Positions 7,376 to 15,991 of a stretch of 44,314 nucleotides of DNA are shown here, piece by piece; positions within the stretch are counted from its first letter, which is position 1, and every line of letters starts with the position of its first letter. The notes beneath the pieces are model-generated. The model was not told the origin of the DNA. It searched no databases and was given only the letters and a program-made list of their open reading frames with translations. Source of the DNA: Candidatus Altarchaeota archaeon (lineage in GTDB: Archaea; Altiarchaeota; Altiarchaeia; IMC4; QMZM01). The position numbers were made by a program, and so were the translations under genes. The DNA is taken from the NCBI GenBank assembly GCA_016931955.1, contig JAFGDV010000043.1, positions 1-44,314 of the forward strand, read 5' to 3'.

Positions 7376-8392
7376 CCTGAAACGTGACCTGATTTTTCCT
7401 GGAATAGAAACGAATCCCCTGGGTAGGAATATTATCGTCAAAATCAGTATCAAACCGATGATGACTAAGTGCTCGTAGACCAGGCCGAAGGATTTAAGAC
7501 CATCCCAGATAACCGTTATAATGAAGGTGCCTATTATCGGTCCTTCCACCGTGAAAAGCCCTCCGCTGATGCAGTAGATAATCGGCCTGAATGAGTTCTC
7601 AACGCTGTATATCTCAGGGGTGAGATAGCCAGTGTGGTGAATCATCAATGCACCAGCAACCCCCGTGAAAAAGGCGCTCAAAGCAAAGCCGATGAGCTTA
7701 TACTTCACTGTATTTATTCCCATGACCTTCGCCTCCAATTCATTCTCCCGGATCGCCTCAAAGGCCAGACCAACCTTGGACTTCAACACCCTATCGATCA
7801 CGTAGATGACAAACAAGGCAAATACGAGGATCACATAATACTCTATCTGGTATCTCATCAGAGTTTTCACAAATGGATCCGTTATCTGGGAATCCGTTAT
7901 GGACACAAGATGTTTCGTCGGCAGCCCATCATGCCCGCCAGTGATTTCTTTCAATTCCAGTGTCACCGTATGGATTATCACAGCAAAACCAAATGTGACC
8001 ATCGCAAGAAACCACTCCCTAAGGCGGACACAAGTCAAACCGATGAACACACCCACCACAGCCGCAAACAATCCGCCGACAAAGACAGTCAATATAGTTG
8101 ACTGAATCAATACTAAACTGCCTCCGACGTTGATCGCCCAAAGCCCGGACAGATTCAGGAACTTAGCGGTTAACACAGAAGAATACGCTCCAAGACCGAG
8201 AAATGCCGCATGCCCCAGTGAGCCCTGCCCGGAGTAGGTGAGGAGATTCCATGCGGAAGAGTACATTATAAAGACGCACATGATGATCAGTATCTCAAGC
8301 ATCGCGCTGTTGATCCGAAGAACCAGGGGAAGAGAGAAGGCTGCGACAACTACAAGGAAGGCCAGGACCGATCTAATTAGGCTCATTTTCAT
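7364..8392 (-). CDS. livM: Branched-chain-type amino-acid ABC transporter permease LivM
   Basis: The 342-residue polytopic membrane protein has the LivM pattern: an N-terminal helix pair, the motif AWNLLTYSGQGSLGHAAFLGLGAY, the cytoplasmic coupling segment around SKVGLAFEAIRENELEAKVMGINTVKYKL, and a final helix ending IIFLPRGFVSIP. With LivH it forms the translocation path. Its start overlaps the livH stop by four bases, and its 3' end overlaps livF on the other strand. Confidence 0.9.
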   Translation of the reverse strand: MKMSLIRSVLAFLVVVAAFSLPLVLRINSAMLEILIIMCVFIMYSSAWNLLTYSGQGSLGHAAFLGLGAYSSVLTAKFLNLSGLWAINVGGSLVLIQSTILTVFVGGLFAAVVGVFIGLTCVRLREWFLAMVTFGFAVIIHTVTLELKEITGGHDGLPTKHLVSITDSQITDPFVKTLMRYQIEYYVILVFALFVIYVIDRVLKSKVGLAFEAIRENELEAKVMGINTVKYKLIGFALSAFFTGVAGALMIHHTGYLTPEIYSVENSFRPIIYCISGGLFTVEGPIIGTFIITVIWDGLKSFGLVYEHLVIIGLILILTIIFLPRGFVSIPGKIRSRFRSGS

Positions 8393-9327
8393 TCACCCCT
8401 CTCCCCGAACAGACCCTGAGGCCTAAGTATCAAAACAATGATCAGGATAAGGAATGACACTGAATTCTGCCAGGACAGGAATGAGATGTCTGCGGGCAGG
8501 TTCAGGAAGGTTAAAGTGTTGGCTGTTTCCGTCCACAGAGCATTCAGTAACACAAGCAGGGGGTTTTCAGCCAGCCCGAGAAGCAGTCCGGCTAAGATGG
8601 CTCCTTGGATGCTCCCCAGACCGCCTATGATTATCACAGCGAACGCTTTTATAGCAGGCGCCGAGCCGATGTATGGATTGAAGTTTATGCCTGATATGCA
8701 CCACAGGGCGCCAGCAGCAGCTGCTAACGCAGAACCAAGACCGAAGCTTATCATGTCCATGCGCTCCACGTTTATACCCATCAGCATCGCAGCCTCCCTG
8801 TTCTGGCTCGTAGCCCTCATGGCCCTCCCAAGGGTTGTCTTCTTAAGGAAGACCTGCAAAAGAACTAATAACACCATAGTTATGCCTATGATTATTAGGT
8901 AATCCAGTGGGATCTGCCTTGAACCAAGGCTTATCGAATCAAATTCAAATGGACTCCGTATCGTCCTAGAACCGGTTCCCCAGATAAGCGCCACAGCGTT
9001 CTGCAGCAGATATATGAGGCCGAGGCTGAGGAATATCTCATTCAGCTTGCCGGTACCCATGATCGGCCTAAACCCCAGCCGCTCAATAAGGATTCCGACA
9101 AAAGCCATCAAAAAAACTGATATTGGGATCACAAGGTAAGGGTTCAAGTCAAAGAATTCATGTATGAAGAAGGTGAAATACATCGACAGCATAAGAAGCT
9201 CGCCGTGAGCGAAGTTCACAACCTTCATGACGCCAAAGATCAGGTTCAACCCGATCGCTAAGAGGATGTAGATACAGCCAGCCAACAGCCCCCAGATGGT
9301 TATCTGAACCAAGCTACCCAGATCCAT
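8389..9327 (-). CDS. livH: Branched-chain-type amino-acid ABC transporter permease LivH
   Basis: The 312-residue membrane protein carries LivH features: LAIGLNLIFGVMKVVNFAHGELLMLSMY near the N-terminus, the coupling helix TLGRAMRATSQNREAAMLMGINVERM, and the C-terminal RPQGLFG motif. It lies about 70 bases after livK and overlaps livM, so livK, livH and livM are probably co-transcribed. Confidence 0.92.
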   Translation of the reverse strand: MDLGSLVQITIWGLLAGCIYILLAIGLNLIFGVMKVVNFAHGELLMLSMYFTFFIHEFFDLNPYLVIPISVFLMAFVGILIERLGFRPIMGTGKLNEIFLSLGLIYLLQNAVALIWGTGSRTIRSPFEFDSISLGSRQIPLDYLIIIGITMVLLVLLQVFLKKTTLGRAMRATSQNREAAMLMGINVERMDMISFGLGSALAAAAGALWCISGINFNPYIGSAPAIKAFAVIIIGGLGSIQGAILAGLLLGLAENPLLVLLNALWTETANTLTFLNLPADISFLSWQNSVSFLILIIVLILRPQGLFGERGE

Positions 9328-9399
9328 TTAGCATATGCCCTAATAAGAATAGGAATAGGTAAATAAAGTAAAAAAAAGAAAAAGGGTTATGAAACAGGC

Positions 9400-10719
9400 C
9401 TACTGACCCGGCTCATACCAATCAGGCAATACAAAATCAGCCTCCTTCAGATGGGCGGGCCACACAATAACCGGCCGTGTCTCGCCCAGGGACTCATTCC
9501 ATCTCAACTGCTCCATGTAGAACAGGAATTTGCTTTCCCTGTAGTCGTCAGAGAAGCTTATTACGCCGCCTTCCATGGCCTCGATGAACTCAGGCATCTC
9601 TAACGCATCTAATTCATCCCTGACCGCTGCCTTATCCAGTGTGCCTGCGTTCTCGATCGCCTGGGCTGCTATGTACACTCCCTCATACGTTGAAGCACCC
9701 ATCATGCTCGGAAAACTGCCGAACCTGGCTTTGAAGTCGTCCTTGAACTTCATGGCGGCCTTATATACCGGCCTGTCCGGAACAGCGTAGGGCCCGAATC
9801 TGCTCTCCTGTATCGAATAATCACCCCACTTTCCAACACCAGTATAGTAGTCAGGGTCATCGTTGCACTCAATCGATAGGAAGAGCGAGTTCATGCCAAC
9901 ATCCCTCCTGCCCTGAAGAACCAACGGGGATTGCTCGTTAAGGACCGCCCCAGGATATATTATATCCGGCTTAGCGTCCTTCAACACAGTCAGAACCGTT
10001 TGATAGGCTGTTTCACCCGTCTTGAACTTCTCGGCAGCCACGATCTCCATGTTGAGGTTGTTTCTCTCTATCGCGTTCTGCGCCCCACTGTAAACGCCTT
10101 CACCGAACTTGCTGTCCTCATAGGCGATCCCGATCAGGATCTTCCTGTTAGAGGGCAGATTGAAGCGCTGGTATATTAAAGGCTTCACAACAGCGTCCAC
10201 GAAAAGCAGTGTTGCTTCTGCATAGTCATCCGTGGTAGGGCAGTGATGGAAGAAATAGGATGTGTCAATATCCGTCCTCCTCGTGATAACAGAAGAGGAT
10301 GCGCCAGTTATTATGAAGGGCACTTTGTTTTCTGATGCAACCACCGAATCAGCGTATGTTGTTCCGCTGGAGAAACCACCAACAAGTATATCAACGTTGT
10401 CCTCGGTGATAAGCTTCGTTACCGCCTTGACCCCCTCTTGAGGATCCGACTGCACATCGCCCTTAACTAATTTGATCTGCATCATAACGCCGTTGACGTT
10501 AACGCCGCCCTGGGCGTTTATCTCATCCGCGGCAAGGGTAGCAGCCTGCCACATGTCGTTGCCGGTAGTGCTCATCCCACCAGTCAAGGGAGCCACAATA
10601 CCAATTTTTATCTCATTCCTCTCCACAGCACCGCCGCCGGTATCAGTCGACTGCTGCGTACAACCCAAAAAAAACAAAACAAAAACACACAAAGCCGTTA
10701 AAAAAAATCTCCTATCCAA
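9400..10719 (-). CDS. livK: Branched-chain-type amino-acid-binding lipoprotein LivK
   Basis: This is a type I periplasmic-binding-protein-fold lipoprotein: signal with lipobox FFLGC, then IKIGIVAPLTGGMSTTGNDM and LAADEINAQGGV, the standard LivK start. I choose the TTG at 10719 as start (439 residues) because a strong GGAGGTG lies 9 bases upstream, whereas the longer reading's GTG at 10731 overlaps that very site. It should capture the importer's substrate outside the cell. Nearby phenylacetate-CoA ligases and iorAB hint at aromatic or branched amino acids, but the ligand cannot be read from sequence. Confidence 0.88.
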   Translation of the reverse strand: MDRRFFLTALCVFVLFFLGCTQQSTDTGGGAVERNEIKIGIVAPLTGGMSTTGNDMWQAATLAADEINAQGGVNVNGVMMQIKLVKGDVQSDPQEGVKAVTKLITEDNVDILVGGFSSGTTYADSVVASENKVPFIITGASSSVITRRTDIDTSYFFHHCPTTDDYAEATLLFVDAVVKPLIYQRFNLPSNRKILIGIAYEDSKFGEGVYSGAQNAIERNNLNMEIVAAEKFKTGETAYQTVLTVLKDAKPDIIYPGAVLNEQSPLVLQGRRDVGMNSLFLSIECNDDPDYYTGVGKWGDYSIQESRFGPYAVPDRPVYKAAMKFKDDFKARFGSFPSMMGASTYEGVYIAAQAIENAGTLDKAAVRDELDALEMPEFIEAMEGGVISFSDDYRESKFLFYMEQLRWNESLGETRPVIVWPAHLKEADFVLPDWYEPGQ

Positions 10720-10730
10720 TTTAGATAACA

Positions 10731-10766
10731 CCTCCTTATCTATTGAAATAGATGTTTTATAAAGCA
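10731..10766 (-). promoter_or_regulatory. livK promoter and ribosome-binding site
   Basis: On the minus strand, TTTATAAA (about 10755-10762) is a good TATA box, and GGAGGTG (10729-10735) is a strong Shine-Dalgarno site. The spacing predicts transcription starting near 10731. livK thus appears to have its own promoter despite sitting about 50 bases downstream of the ligase gene on the same strand. Confidence 0.5.
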
Positions 10767-10770
10767 GATT

Positions 10771-12060
10771 TCAGACCTCCCTCAGATCAACAACCCGCTT
10801 AGCTTTGCCTTCGCTGCGCTGGATGCTCTTAGGCTCCACCAATTCCACAACGGCAGAAACACACAATCCCTCCCTTAGTTCACGCTCAAGCCTATTCTTC
10901 AAGTCTCGGAGAGCTACCTCACTCCCCCTAAAGATCTCCTCCGTTACCTCCACCCTGAAGTTGAGGGAATCCATGGAAGCCTTCCGGTCCACGATGATCT
11001 GATAGCTGTCCCCGATCCCGGGGAAACCCAAGGCAATGTCCTCGAACTGCGAAGGAAAGACGTTAACGCCCCTGATGATCAACATATCATCAGTCCTGCC
11101 CCTAATCCTTGAGATCCGACCATGGGTCCTGCCGCAGGAACACTCTTCATCTACGAAAGCGGTAAGGTCGCCTGTCCGATACCTAAGCAAGGGAAGACCC
11201 TCCCTCGTCAGGGTTGAAAGGACAAGCTCGCCTTTCTCCACAGCATTGCCCTCAGAGTCAACGACCTCCGGGAGGAAGTGATCACGCCACAGATGCATTC
11301 CGCTTTTCTCCTCACACTCTATGCAGACACCGGGACCGCACATCTCAGAGAGGCCATAATTGTCAAATGCATCAATACCGAAACCGAATTCGATCTTCTT
11401 CCGCATGGACTCAGACCAGGGCTCGGCGCCGAAGACACCAATGCGCAGACTAAGATCATCCCCCCTCAAACCCATCTCCTCCATGACCTCCGCCATGTGC
11501 AAGGCATAACTCGGAGTAGAGCTGAACACGGTCGTCTTCAGATCCAGCATCGTTGTAAGCTGCCGCTTCGTGTTGCCTGCGCCGGCAGGGATGACCATAG
11601 AGCCAATACGCTCAGCCCCCTGCTGAAAACCGAAGCCACCGGTAAAGAACGCAAAGTTATAGATCAACTGTACGACGTCCTGCTTAGTGACGCCGACCAT
11701 ATACAGTTCACGAGCCATCAACTCAGACCAATTATCGAGGTCATTCCTCGTATAAGGGAAGATCTTCGGCTTACCCGTGGTGCCGGAAGAAGCATGGATC
11801 CTGACAATCTCTTCAAGAGGGACAGCGGCCAAACCAAAGGGATAATTATCCAATAGATCCTGCCGGGTGGTGAAAGGCAACTTAGAGATATCCTCCAAGG
11901 ATTTGATGTCGTCGGGTTTAATACCCAGGTCATCGAATCTACGGCGATAAAAGGGGACCCTGGAATAGCATATCTTCGCTGTTTTCCTGAGCCTTTTCAA
12001 CTGGAGGGCCTCCAGTTTCTCATGATGCAGGGTCTCCGTCTTTTTGTCCCAGAACGGCAT
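10771..12060 (-). CDS. paaK: Phenylacetate-CoA ligase family (PaaK-like), copy 1
   Basis: The 429-residue AMP-forming acyl-CoA ligase has the AMP-binding motif HASSGTTGKP, GVFGAEPWSESMRKKIE, the NYGLSEMCGPGVC core, RYRTGDLT and the C-terminal RGRTDDMLIIRGVNVFPSQFE hinge of PaaK. It would activate an aryl or acyl acid to its CoA thioester with ATP. In archaea such enzymes are commonly encoded near indolepyruvate oxidoreductases and may act in amino-acid breakdown. It diverges from a second homolog (12113-13417). Confidence 0.9.
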   Translation of the reverse strand: MPFWDKKTETLHHEKLEALQLKRLRKTAKICYSRVPFYRRRFDDLGIKPDDIKSLEDISKLPFTTRQDLLDNYPFGLAAVPLEEIVRIHASSGTTGKPKIFPYTRNDLDNWSELMARELYMVGVTKQDVVQLIYNFAFFTGGFGFQQGAERIGSMVIPAGAGNTKRQLTTMLDLKTTVFSSTPSYALHMAEVMEEMGLRGDDLSLRIGVFGAEPWSESMRKKIEFGFGIDAFDNYGLSEMCGPGVCIECEEKSGMHLWRDHFLPEVVDSEGNAVEKGELVLSTLTREGLPLLRYRTGDLTAFVDEECSCGRTHGRISRIRGRTDDMLIIRGVNVFPSQFEDIALGFPGIGDSYQIIVDRKASMDSLNFRVEVTEEIFRGSEVALRDLKNRLERELREGLCVSAVVELVEPKSIQRSEGKAKRVVDLREV

Positions 12061-12112
12061 ATTATAATAAATACTCTACAATAAATATATCGGAAAAAAA
12101 CGGGGTGGAAAA
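12061..12112. promoter_or_regulatory. Divergent promoter between the two CoA ligase genes
   Basis: This 52-base AT-rich spacer contains TATA-like elements (for example AATAAATATAT at 12080-12090) and GGGGTGG before the plus-strand ATG. One short region must drive both ligase genes, so joint control is likely. Confidence 0.45.
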
Positions 12113-13417
12113 ATGTACTGGAACAAGGAGGCTGAGACCCTTAAACCGGACGAACTAAAGAGGCTGCAGGGGAAGAGACTGAGGAAACTGGTAAAATACG
12201 TATACGACAGATCCGCATTATATAGAAACAAATTCAAGGAAGCAGGGATAAAGCCAGCTGATATAAAAGAGATCTCAGACATAACAAAGCTGCCCTACAC
12301 GACGAAGCAGGATTTACGGGACAACTACCCATTCAACATGTTCTGCGTCCCAATGGAGGAGATCGTGAGAATACACGCATCCTCCGGGACAACAGGGAAA
12401 CCAACAGTCGTAGGCTACACGAGGAACGACATAGACATGTGGACTGAGGCGATGGCGAGAACAATAGTGGCGCCAGGAGGCTCAAAGAAGGACATACTGC
12501 ATAATGCGTACGGCTACGGTCTGTTCACCGGCGGCCTGGGATTCCACTACGGCGGAGAACGAGTAGGTTGCGCAGTTATCCCAGTCTCCGGAGGGAACAC
12601 CAAAAGACAGCTATTACTGCTGAAAGACTTCGGGGGAACTATTCTTTCATGCACGCCATCATACTCAATATACCTAGCCGAGGCCGCAGTCAACGAAGGC
12701 ATGGACCCCAAAGAAGACTTCAAGCTGAGGGTAGGAATATTCGGGGCAGAACCATGGTCCAACGCTATGAGAAAGAGGATAGAGGACGCACTGGACATTA
12801 AGGCGACAGACGTTTATGGATTGTCGGAGATATGCGGGCCAGGTGTTGCACAAGAATGCGAAGAACAGGCTGGCGCACACATCTGGTCAGACCACTTCTA
12901 TCCAGAGGTGATCGATCCAAATACAGGGGAACAGGTTGGTGAAGGAGAACAAGGAGAACTGGTATTCACGACACTGACAAAGGAAGGCATCCCATTGATA
13001 AGGTACAGAACCAGGGATCTCACGGTGTTAGACCACGAAAAATGCGCGTGCGGAAGATACCATCCAAGGATGCTGCGTATCAGGGGAAGATCAGACGACA
13101 TGTTGATCATTAGGGGAGTGAACGTTTTCCCCTCACAGATAGAGCATGTCTTGATGAAGTTCTCAGACTTCGCAGCACACTACCTGCTGGTGCTTGGAAA
13201 AAAGGGTCCCTTGGACACCCTAACGGTGAAGGCCGAAGTCACACCCGAAGTGATCAGCGACAAAGTCAAGGACATGATGAAGCTAAAGGCCGCACTGAAA
13301 TCCGAGCTAGAGCAGGCGTTGGGCATCTCCATCGACGTAGAATTAGTGGAACCTGGAACCATACCAAGGAGCGAAGGAAAAGCCGTCAGAATAAAAGACG
13401 AAAGAGGTGATTTATGA
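12113..13417 (+). CDS. paaK: Phenylacetate-CoA ligase family (PaaK-like), copy 2
   Basis: The 434-residue protein has the same architecture as copy 1: HASSGTTGKP, GIFGAEPWSNAMRKRIE, DVYGLSEICGPGVA, RYRTRDLT and RGRSDDMLIIRGVNVFPSQIE. The two copies are clearly homologous but divergent, so they probably handle different acids. A GGGTGG ribosome-binding site precedes the ATG. The next gene, a two-ACT-domain protein, overlaps its stop by four bases; ligase-ACT pairs recur in anaerobic prokaryotes. Confidence 0.9.
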   Translation: MYWNKEAETLKPDELKRLQGKRLRKLVKYVYDRSALYRNKFKEAGIKPADIKEISDITKLPYTTKQDLRDNYPFNMFCVPMEEIVRIHASSGTTGKPTVVGYTRNDIDMWTEAMARTIVAPGGSKKDILHNAYGYGLFTGGLGFHYGGERVGCAVIPVSGGNTKRQLLLLKDFGGTILSCTPSYSIYLAEAAVNEGMDPKEDFKLRVGIFGAEPWSNAMRKRIEDALDIKATDVYGLSEICGPGVAQECEEQAGAHIWSDHFYPEVIDPNTGEQVGEGEQGELVFTTLTKEGIPLIRYRTRDLTVLDHEKCACGRYHPRMLRIRGRSDDMLIIRGVNVFPSQIEHVLMKFSDFAAHYLLVLGKKGPLDTLTVKAEVTPEVISDKVKDMMKLKAALKSELEQALGISIDVELVEPGTIPRSEGKAVRIKDERGDL

Positions 13418-13845
13418 TGATAAAACAGATCTCTATCTTCATGAAAAACGAGCCAGGAAGGCTGCTGAAGGTTACCAAGATACTTGCTGATTCAGGAATA
13501 GACATCAGGGCATTGACTGTCGCAGAGACAGCAGACTTCGGAATACTGAGGCTGATAGTCAACGAACCAGACAAAGCCTATAGAGTATTGAAGGAGAAAG
13601 AAATCGCGGTAGTAGAACACGACGTCTTAGGCGTGGAAGTAAACGACAGACCAGGCGGTCTCGCAAGGATAGCTGAAATACTCAACAACGAAGGGATCAA
13701 TATAGAATACATGTATGCGTTCGTCACCAAAAGCCACGAAAAAGCCTACGTAGTCTTAAGATTGGATGACCTCGAAAAGGGGAAAAAGATACTGGAGAAA
13801 AAAGGCATCAGACTGGTGACAACAGAAGAACTGAGCGAAATCTAG
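13414..13845 (+). CDS. Tandem ACT-domain protein
   Basis: The 143-residue protein consists of two ACT domains: residues 1-70 starting IKQISIFMKNEPGRLLKVTKIL, and 71-143 starting VEVNDRPGGLARIAEILNNEGINIEYMY. ACT domains bind amino acids and regulate enzymes; here an amino acid may control the preceding CoA ligase. AAGAGGTGA lies just upstream, and ATG codons at 13414 and 13417 are both possible starts. Its 3' end overlaps that of the amidohydrolase gene by four bases on the other strand. Confidence 0.88.
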   Translation: MMIKQISIFMKNEPGRLLKVTKILADSGIDIRALTVAETADFGILRLIVNEPDKAYRVLKEKEIAVVEHDVLGVEVNDRPGGLARIAEILNNEGINIEYMYAFVTKSHEKAYVVLRLDDLEKGKKILEKKGIRLVTTEELSEI

Positions 13846-14648
13846 ACCAGGAGTGACAGATATTGACGAGGATTATCTGATAGGATCTTCACAGCATCCT
13901 CTCCGAGAATCCTCTCCAACTCTTTTCTCTCCCTTCCAGGATCGGTCCAGGGGAAATCTGTTCCAAATATTACTCGCTCCAAGCCGATCTCATCGACAAC
14001 AGAAAGAAAATCCTTATCTGGAAGATTCCTGGGACAGAAGGCAGTATCATACCACACATTCCTGTAACCGGTAACGCAATGGAGGGAATCCCAGGTCTTA
14101 TAGCCGCCAAGATGAGCCAGCTGAATCACAAGATCAGGGAAGGACTCCAAGACTTGGGTGAAGTGCATGGGGTGAGCATACATGGGCTCGAAATGCAATA
14201 CCTCATCACCGCAGTGGAACGCCAAGCCAAGATCAAGCTCAGATAATCTCTCATAGATCGGGAAAAAACGTTCATCATCTGGATAAAAACGGTGAGCATT
14301 AGGCTGCAACTTTATACCGAAAAGACCCAGTTCTTTGATGCGCTCCAATTCATCTAAGGGATTCTCAAAGGTGGGATGCAGGCCGCCGAAGAATAAAAGG
14401 TGGGGATTAGATCTCTGGGTTTCCGCGCACCAATCATTGAAGGAAACAACATGCTCGGGACGGTTTATCGACGAAAGAATCAAGGATTTGTCTATTCCAC
14501 CAGAGTCCATCGCCGAGAGGATGCCTTCCACTGTTGCGGGATGCGCCGCCTTCGCTCCATAGACCTCCTCTATTCTTGGAACGACTTTGGCTGCGACCTC
14601 GTCAGGGTATATGTGGGCGTGACAGTCCACTATAAAGGCTTCAACCAT
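13842..14648 (-). CDS. Amidohydrolase_2-family metal-dependent hydrolase
   Basis: The 268-residue TIM-barrel hydrolase begins with the metal motif DCHAHIY. It continues with GIKLQPNAHRFYPDD, AFHCGDE, QLAHLGG and the late FGTDFPWTDP aspartate, the ligand set of the amidohydrolase/decarboxylase family (PF04909). Substrates in this family range from amides to carboxylic acids, so the reaction cannot be assigned. It converges with the ACT-domain gene. Its upstream side is the operator region at 14687-14738, but it reads away from that operator. Confidence 0.8.
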   Translation of the reverse strand: MVEAFIVDCHAHIYPDEVAAKVVPRIEEVYGAKAAHPATVEGILSAMDSGGIDKSLILSSINRPEHVVSFNDWCAETQRSNPHLLFFGGLHPTFENPLDELERIKELGLFGIKLQPNAHRFYPDDERFFPIYERLSELDLGLAFHCGDEVLHFEPMYAHPMHFTQVLESFPDLVIQLAHLGGYKTWDSLHCVTGYRNVWYDTAFCPRNLPDKDFLSVVDEIGLERVIFGTDFPWTDPGRERKELERILGEDAVKILSDNPRQYLSLLV

Positions 14649-14686
14649 AATAGGACTAAAGATTACGTAGATAAAAAAAAAGGTCG

Positions 14687-14738
14687 GTTTCAGTTTCTGT
14701 TACAGTTGTTTCAGTCTAGGATATAGCGTGTTTCATCG
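14687..14738 (+). promoter_or_regulatory. Four-repeat operator / promoter, copy 1
   Basis: The heptamers GTTTCAG (14687), GTTACAG (14699), GTTTCAG (14708) and GTTTCAT (14730) occur in direct orientation. A TATA-like GGATATAG (14719-14726) sits between the third and fourth. The same elements with exactly the same spacing are found at 15992-16043. Overlap of the repeats with the TATA box suggests control of transcription initiation of the gene at 14770. The likely regulator is the winged-helix protein encoded between the two sites; that link is inference. Confidence 0.75.
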
Positions 14739-14769
14739 AAGTAATCAAAAAAAAAAGAGGTGAAATTGG

Positions 14770-15213
14770 ATGGAAAAAAAGTTTCTGGTTGCCGGCTTCG
14801 CAGCCCTCCTCATAGCAGGATTTGTGGTTGCTGGGGCTACGATGCGCGGCGGAAGACCGGGTCTTCCAGGGGCTCCTGGAGATCATACAGCCATGCTGCA
14901 AGACCTCGGTTTATCCGAGAACTCAACCCCTGAGGAAGTAAGAGAAGCCATGTTTAACAGGAGACTGGAGGAACTAGGCCTGACGGAGGACTCCACAATA
15001 AAGGAGCTGAGGGAGGCTATGGAAGCAAAGAGTCAGACCATGGGGGAGGAAAGACTGATGGACTTAAAGGAAAGGCTTGGCCTATCAGAGGACGCAACCG
15101 AGGAAGACATAGAGGAAGCCCTCAAAGAAAAACAGGGAGACTGTAAGGTATTTGGCCGCGGGAGAGGACCACATGACAGGGGAATGGGACTCTCCATCTA
15201 CGACATCATTTGA
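14770..15213 (+). CDS. Small exported protein with three helical repeats
   Basis: The 147-residue product has an N-terminal hydrophobic signal (residues 4-23) and then three copies of a roughly 20-25-residue acidic motif: LGLSENSTPEEVREAM, LGLTEDSTIKELREAM and LGLSEDATEEDIEEAL. Each looks like a short helix-turn-helix pair. The C-terminal tail is Gly/Arg/His-rich with one Cys. I do not recognise the family; a metal-binding or scaffold role outside the membrane is possible. A strong GAGGTG site precedes the ATG by 7 bases. It lies directly behind operator copy 1 and is closed by a hairpin-plus-T terminator, so it is a single-gene unit. Confidence 0.8.
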   Translation: MEKKFLVAGFAALLIAGFVVAGATMRGGRPGLPGAPGDHTAMLQDLGLSENSTPEEVREAMFNRRLEELGLTEDSTIKELREAMEAKSQTMGEERLMDLKERLGLSEDATEEDIEEALKEKQGDCKVFGRGRGPHDRGMGLSIYDII

Positions 15214-15263
15214 GGACAAACCCGCACACAAGATGTGCAGCGTGTCCTCTTCTTTTATTTTTC
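15212..15263 (+). terminator. Hairpin plus T-rich terminator
   Basis: The arms GAGGACA (15212-15218) and TGTCCTC (15243-15249) pair, with an inner stem GCACA/TGTGC (15224-15228 and 15234-15238), followed by the T-rich stretch TTCTTTTATTTTT. The structure starts at the stop codon of the preceding gene, consistent with transcription termination. Confidence 0.65.
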
Positions 15264-15296
15264 TAAACCGATATAGTAAGGTGTGAGGTGAAACAG

Positions 15297-15566
15297 GTGA
15301 GTACAACAACAACACTCTTCAATCGTACCGCAAGAGAGTTAATGGATCGAGGTCGAGCACCCTTCTTCGGGCCTGAATTATTCGGCATACCGACCTTCTA
15401 CCTATGGAATCTGTTGGTGGTATTGATCATCGCGTTGATCTTCTACTGGCTCCTAAGAAGCTCAAGAATACATGAAACCCCGATGGATGTCTTAAAGAAG
15501 AGATACGTTCGAGGAGAAATAGACAAAGAAACCTTTGAGGCCATGAAAAAGGACATAACGGATTGA
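15297..15566 (+). CDS. SHOCT-domain membrane protein
   Basis: This 89-residue protein (from the GTG at 15297) has one transmembrane helix (LWNLLVVLIIALIFYWLL) and a C-terminal SHOCT domain: DVLKKRYVRGEIDKETFEAMKKDI. SHOCT is a short helical tail common in small membrane proteins and thought to help oligomerisation. I prefer the GTG at 15297 because GAGGTG lies 6 bases upstream; the GTG at 15288 overlaps that site. It is almost fused to the next gene, a membrane-anchored regulator, so the two may work as a complex. A TATA-like CGATATAG lies at 15269-15276. Confidence 0.82.
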   Translation: MSTTTTLFNRTARELMDRGRAPFFGPELFGIPTFYLWNLLVVLIIALIFYWLLRSSRIHETPMDVLKKRYVRGEIDKETFEAMKKDITD

Positions 15567-15568
15567 AG

Positions 15569-15979
15569 ATGGAAGTCTCCGAGAAGCGGCTTGCTGTGGC
15601 AATAATCGCGGTATTCTGTCTGGGCGTGATGCTCTCCATAATAAACGGATACTACATAGAGGATACCGGGTCCTCGATACCCTTGACGGTCTACGCCATG
15701 ACCGCCGTCGCAATGGTTGTTGGGGCGTTAATCGTCCTATTGTTCCAGTGGAAGATCAGCCAGAAACAGATGCAACGACTACTGAAAGCACTGCCAGAGG
15801 ACGAACACAAGATAGTTGAATTGCTACTGAACGACGGGAAGATGGAGCAAACATATATTGTGGCGGAAAGCGGCCTCTCGAAGGTGAAGGTTTCAAGGAT
15901 CCTGGCGAAACTGGAGCAGAGGAAGGTAATAGAGAAGAAACCCTTAGGGAACACCAATTTGATAAAGCTAAGGATATGA
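15569..15979 (+). CDS. Membrane-anchored winged-helix transcription regulator
   Basis: The 136-residue protein has two N-terminal transmembrane helices (residues about 8-29 and 37-60) separated by a short extracytoplasmic loop, then a cytoplasmic winged-helix DNA-binding domain (about 70-136). The helix-turn-helix is AESGLSKVKVSRILAKLEQRKVI and the wing is EKKPLGNTNLIKL, a MarR/TrmB-like arrangement. A sensor-regulator that reads the envelope and binds DNA directly from the membrane fits best. The ATG at 15569 follows the SHOCT stop by two bases; an overlapping TTG at 15563 is possible. Operators with identical repeats lie on both sides of this two-gene operon. Confidence 0.85.
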   Translation: MEVSEKRLAVAIIAVFCLGVMLSIINGYYIEDTGSSIPLTVYAMTAVAMVVGALIVLLFQWKISQKQMQRLLKALPEDEHKIVELLLNDGKMEQTYIVAESGLSKVKVSRILAKLEQRKVIEKKPLGNTNLIKLRI

Positions 15980-15991
15980 CACTGCAAGGCT

